Origin: Thalassospira indica
GTDB taxonomy: Bacteria; Pseudomonadota; Alphaproteobacteria; Rhodospirillales; Thalassospiraceae
Direction: 5' to 3'
Assembly: GCF_003403095.1 (NCBI RefSeq)
Contig: NZ_CP031555.1
Coordinates: 2,150,001 to 2,214,000, forward strand
DNA: 64,000 nucleotides
Positions 62,539 to 64,000 of this stretch are shown here, in pieces. Positions within the stretch are counted from its first letter, which is position 1. Each line of letters opens with the position of its first letter. A program made the position numbers and the translations under genes. The notes below the pieces were generated by a model, which was not told the DNA's origin, searched no databases, and was given only the letters and a program-made list of their open reading frames with translations.

Positions 62539-64000
62539 TTAGAACGGCAATGACATGCTGATTTCAACGGCACTTGCATCGCGGTTGTACTCATCCTCGT
62601 TATTAGCAAGCGTCATCATGTGGCTAAGCGCAAGCTCGCTACTCAGGCGTCCGACAGCAAAACCAAAACCGGTTCGGATGCGCTGATTGCCATATTCATT
62701 GAGGTTGCTGGTGAAAAACGGGGTGATGATCCCCATTTGCTTTCCATCCGGATCGGTCAGGGAAAAGCCATAGGTGACTAGGCCGCCAATGGTGTATTCG
62801 GTGTAATCCGCGCGCCCGGCAAGGTAGTTGCCTTCAAGGGCGGCGTTAAGCCCGGTCATGGCATCGGACAAGCGCACACCGCCGCCAAGATTAAAGGCGG
62901 TTTTGTCATTGTTGATTTCATCGGTGAAGTCATAGGTCAGGCCGGTTGCGACAAAGGGCGTTACGGTCAGGCTTCTGGTTGGCGCGAAATCATAGGTGGC
63001 CTCGATCGCCGGTTTGATCTGACGGGTGTTTGAGCGGCTTGTCGCATTGGCCGTGCCATCACTTTCGCTATAGGCATCGACGGTTTTGCTGGCAACGAGG
63101 ACCGCGATCGACGGAGTCAGGGACAGCGGTATGGTGTCAACCGGGCGGACACGATAGGAGGTTGTCAGGGCGGCGTACCACATGTCGGAATCAGTGTTGC
63201 CCGATACCGTGCCGTTGTCACGCATGACATCAATATCGCCCATGCCGTAGCCTGCTTCGCCAGAGATGGTGAGGTTTTGAATGGGGCGGTAAATGACATA
63301 GGGCGATGCGGTCCAGCCGGTTTCGCGGTAGCTGCCATTGTTAAACGATGTCGTCAGATCGGTATCGTTGTAGCCAAGCGACAGACCTGCGATCAGCGCA
63401 TCGTCAAACCGATAATCCAGACCGAGATTATAGCCCCAGACATCACCGTCATAGCGACTGTCATTGGCACCACTGACATAGTCGTTATCGACCGAGGTAA
63501 AGGAACCATGGCCCCACACAGTAAAGGGCGTTGTAGTCGCAAAGGCCGAACGGCCATCGACACCGGCCGCACCGCCAACATCACCCTGATCAGTCGGGTC
63601 AAGGCTCAGCATCTGCATGCCTTGACCGGTCGAGCTATCAAAGCTTCCTATCATAGCGACGCGGCGCAGCACATTCTTGCCATCGGTTATGCTATTTGAG
63701 GTGGCGTCAGCACGTGGAGCGACAAGATTGGCATTCTCGGTCTCGGGAGTATCTAGCCCACCTGTGGCGATATTGCCAATACCCGTACCCGTATTGCGGA
63801 TCGTGGACGCGATACGTGATCTGATATTTTGCTGTATGACGGTGGTTTGTGACCTTGAAACAGCATTGATAACGGCGGATGTGGTGCTGGCGGAGGATGA
63901 CGCGGCCGGTTCTGCTTTGAGTGCGCAGGCACCTGTCATGTTGTAGCTCGCGCCGACGCCTTGAAAGAAAATGACGCCGCTTGTGGTGTCGGCTGGGATC
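62539..64000 (-). CDS. Autotransporter, C-terminal beta-barrel part (runs off window)
   Basis: The frame stays open to the right edge, so the N-terminus is missing. The last about 330 residues form an autotransporter barrel (TPFTVWGHGSFTSVDNDY, repeated beta-strands such as WGYNLGLDYRFDDALIAGLSLGYND) ending in AVEISMSLPF with terminal Phe. Upstream is a short linker rich in Ala/Ser/Thr (SSSASTTSAVINAVSRSQTTV) with a long helix that would sit in the pore. The passenger domain lies outside the window. 62365-62538 shows no gene. Confidence 0.85.
   Translation of the reverse strand, partial: IPADTTSGVIFFQGVGASYNMTGACALKAEPAASSSASTTSAVINAVSRSQTTVIQQNIRSRIASTIRNTGTGIGNIATGGLDTPETENANLVAPRADATSNSITDGKNVLRRVAMIGSFDSSTGQGMQMLSLDPTDQGDVGGAAGVDGRSAFATTTPFTVWGHGSFTSVDNDYVSGANDSRYDGDVWGYNLGLDYRFDDALIAGLSLGYNDTDLTTSFNNGSYRETGWTASPYVIYRPIQNLTISGEAGYGMGDIDVMRDNGTVSGNTDSDMWYAALTTSYRVRPVDTIPLSLTPSIAVLVASKTVDAYSESDGTANATSRSNTRQIKPAIEATYDFAPTRSLTVTPFVATGLTYDFTDEINNDKTAFNLGGGVRLSDAMTGLNAALEGNYLAGRADYTEYTIGGLVTYGFSLTDPDGKQMGIITPFFTSNLNEYGNQRIRTGFGFAVGRLSSELALSHMMTLANNEDEYNRDASAVEISMSLPF

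Overview
The window looks like an alphaproteobacterial chromosome, most reminiscent of Thalassospira (Rhodospirillales). This rests on gene style: high-GC core genes, many LysR regulators, alphaproteobacterial UbiH-type and RidA proteins, and an RbbA-type exporter. It is an inference from family likeness and was not searched. Core genes are GC-rich. Several short islets are clearly AT-richer and carry accessory genes.

Layout. 1-2.4 kb: end of an IS110-family element abutting a membrane diguanylate cyclase, then a gene-free stretch with a convincing small-RNA candidate (about 2163-2270). 2.4-4.4 kb: GNAT acetyltransferase, N-formylglutamate amidohydrolase, two identical tRNA-Val(GAC). 4.4-9.5 kb: HlyD/RbbA/YhhJ-type ABC export operon. 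9.6-13.5 kb: membrane metallophosphoesterase, dgdA with a divergent LysR gene, and the 3' tail of a lost hydantoinase gene. 13.5-18.4 kb: variable zone with a large DUF4238 protein, a membrane protein, VapBC and a tiny membrane protein. 18.1-21.5 kb: Dabb protein and YdiJ-type FAD/Fe-S dehydrogenase. 22.1-31.1 kb: contact-dependent inhibition locus (TpsB, 2176-residue TpsA/CdiA, putative immunity gene) followed by a decayed duplicate fragment of the TpsA gene. 31.2-36.0 kb: NitT/TauT-type ABC importer plus ureohydrolase under a divergent LysR regulator. 36.0-39.8 kb: ParDE islet, an unusually long LysR protein, and a pentapeptide-repeat islet. 39.9-44.9 kb: patatin, sugar O-acetyltransferase, cytochrome b561/PepSY pair divergent from a two-component system. 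45.1-50.9 kb: LacI-regulated ABC importer ending in a GpdQ-like phosphodiesterase. 50.9-62.4 kb: UbiH-type monooxygenase, SMR and DMT transporters, LysE/LysR pair, RidA, EptA, TetR, YjbQ, DODA-type dioxygenase, AraC regulator, DUF3185. The end is the beta-barrel of an autotransporter running off the window.

The most unusual pattern is that accessory islets sit at the 3' ends of core genes and are flanked by a second copy of that gene's 3' tail. The ParDE islet lies between two 54-bp copies of the end of a LysR gene (48/54 identical, both encoding a similar C-terminus and stop). The pentapeptide islet lies between two identical 24-bp copies of the end of another LysR gene. The vapBC zone lies between the end of ydiJ and a short remnant that still encodes KPQHPVEYL with synonymous differences. 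The CDI locus shows the same geometry with an internal TpsA segment. None of these islets carries a visible recombinase.
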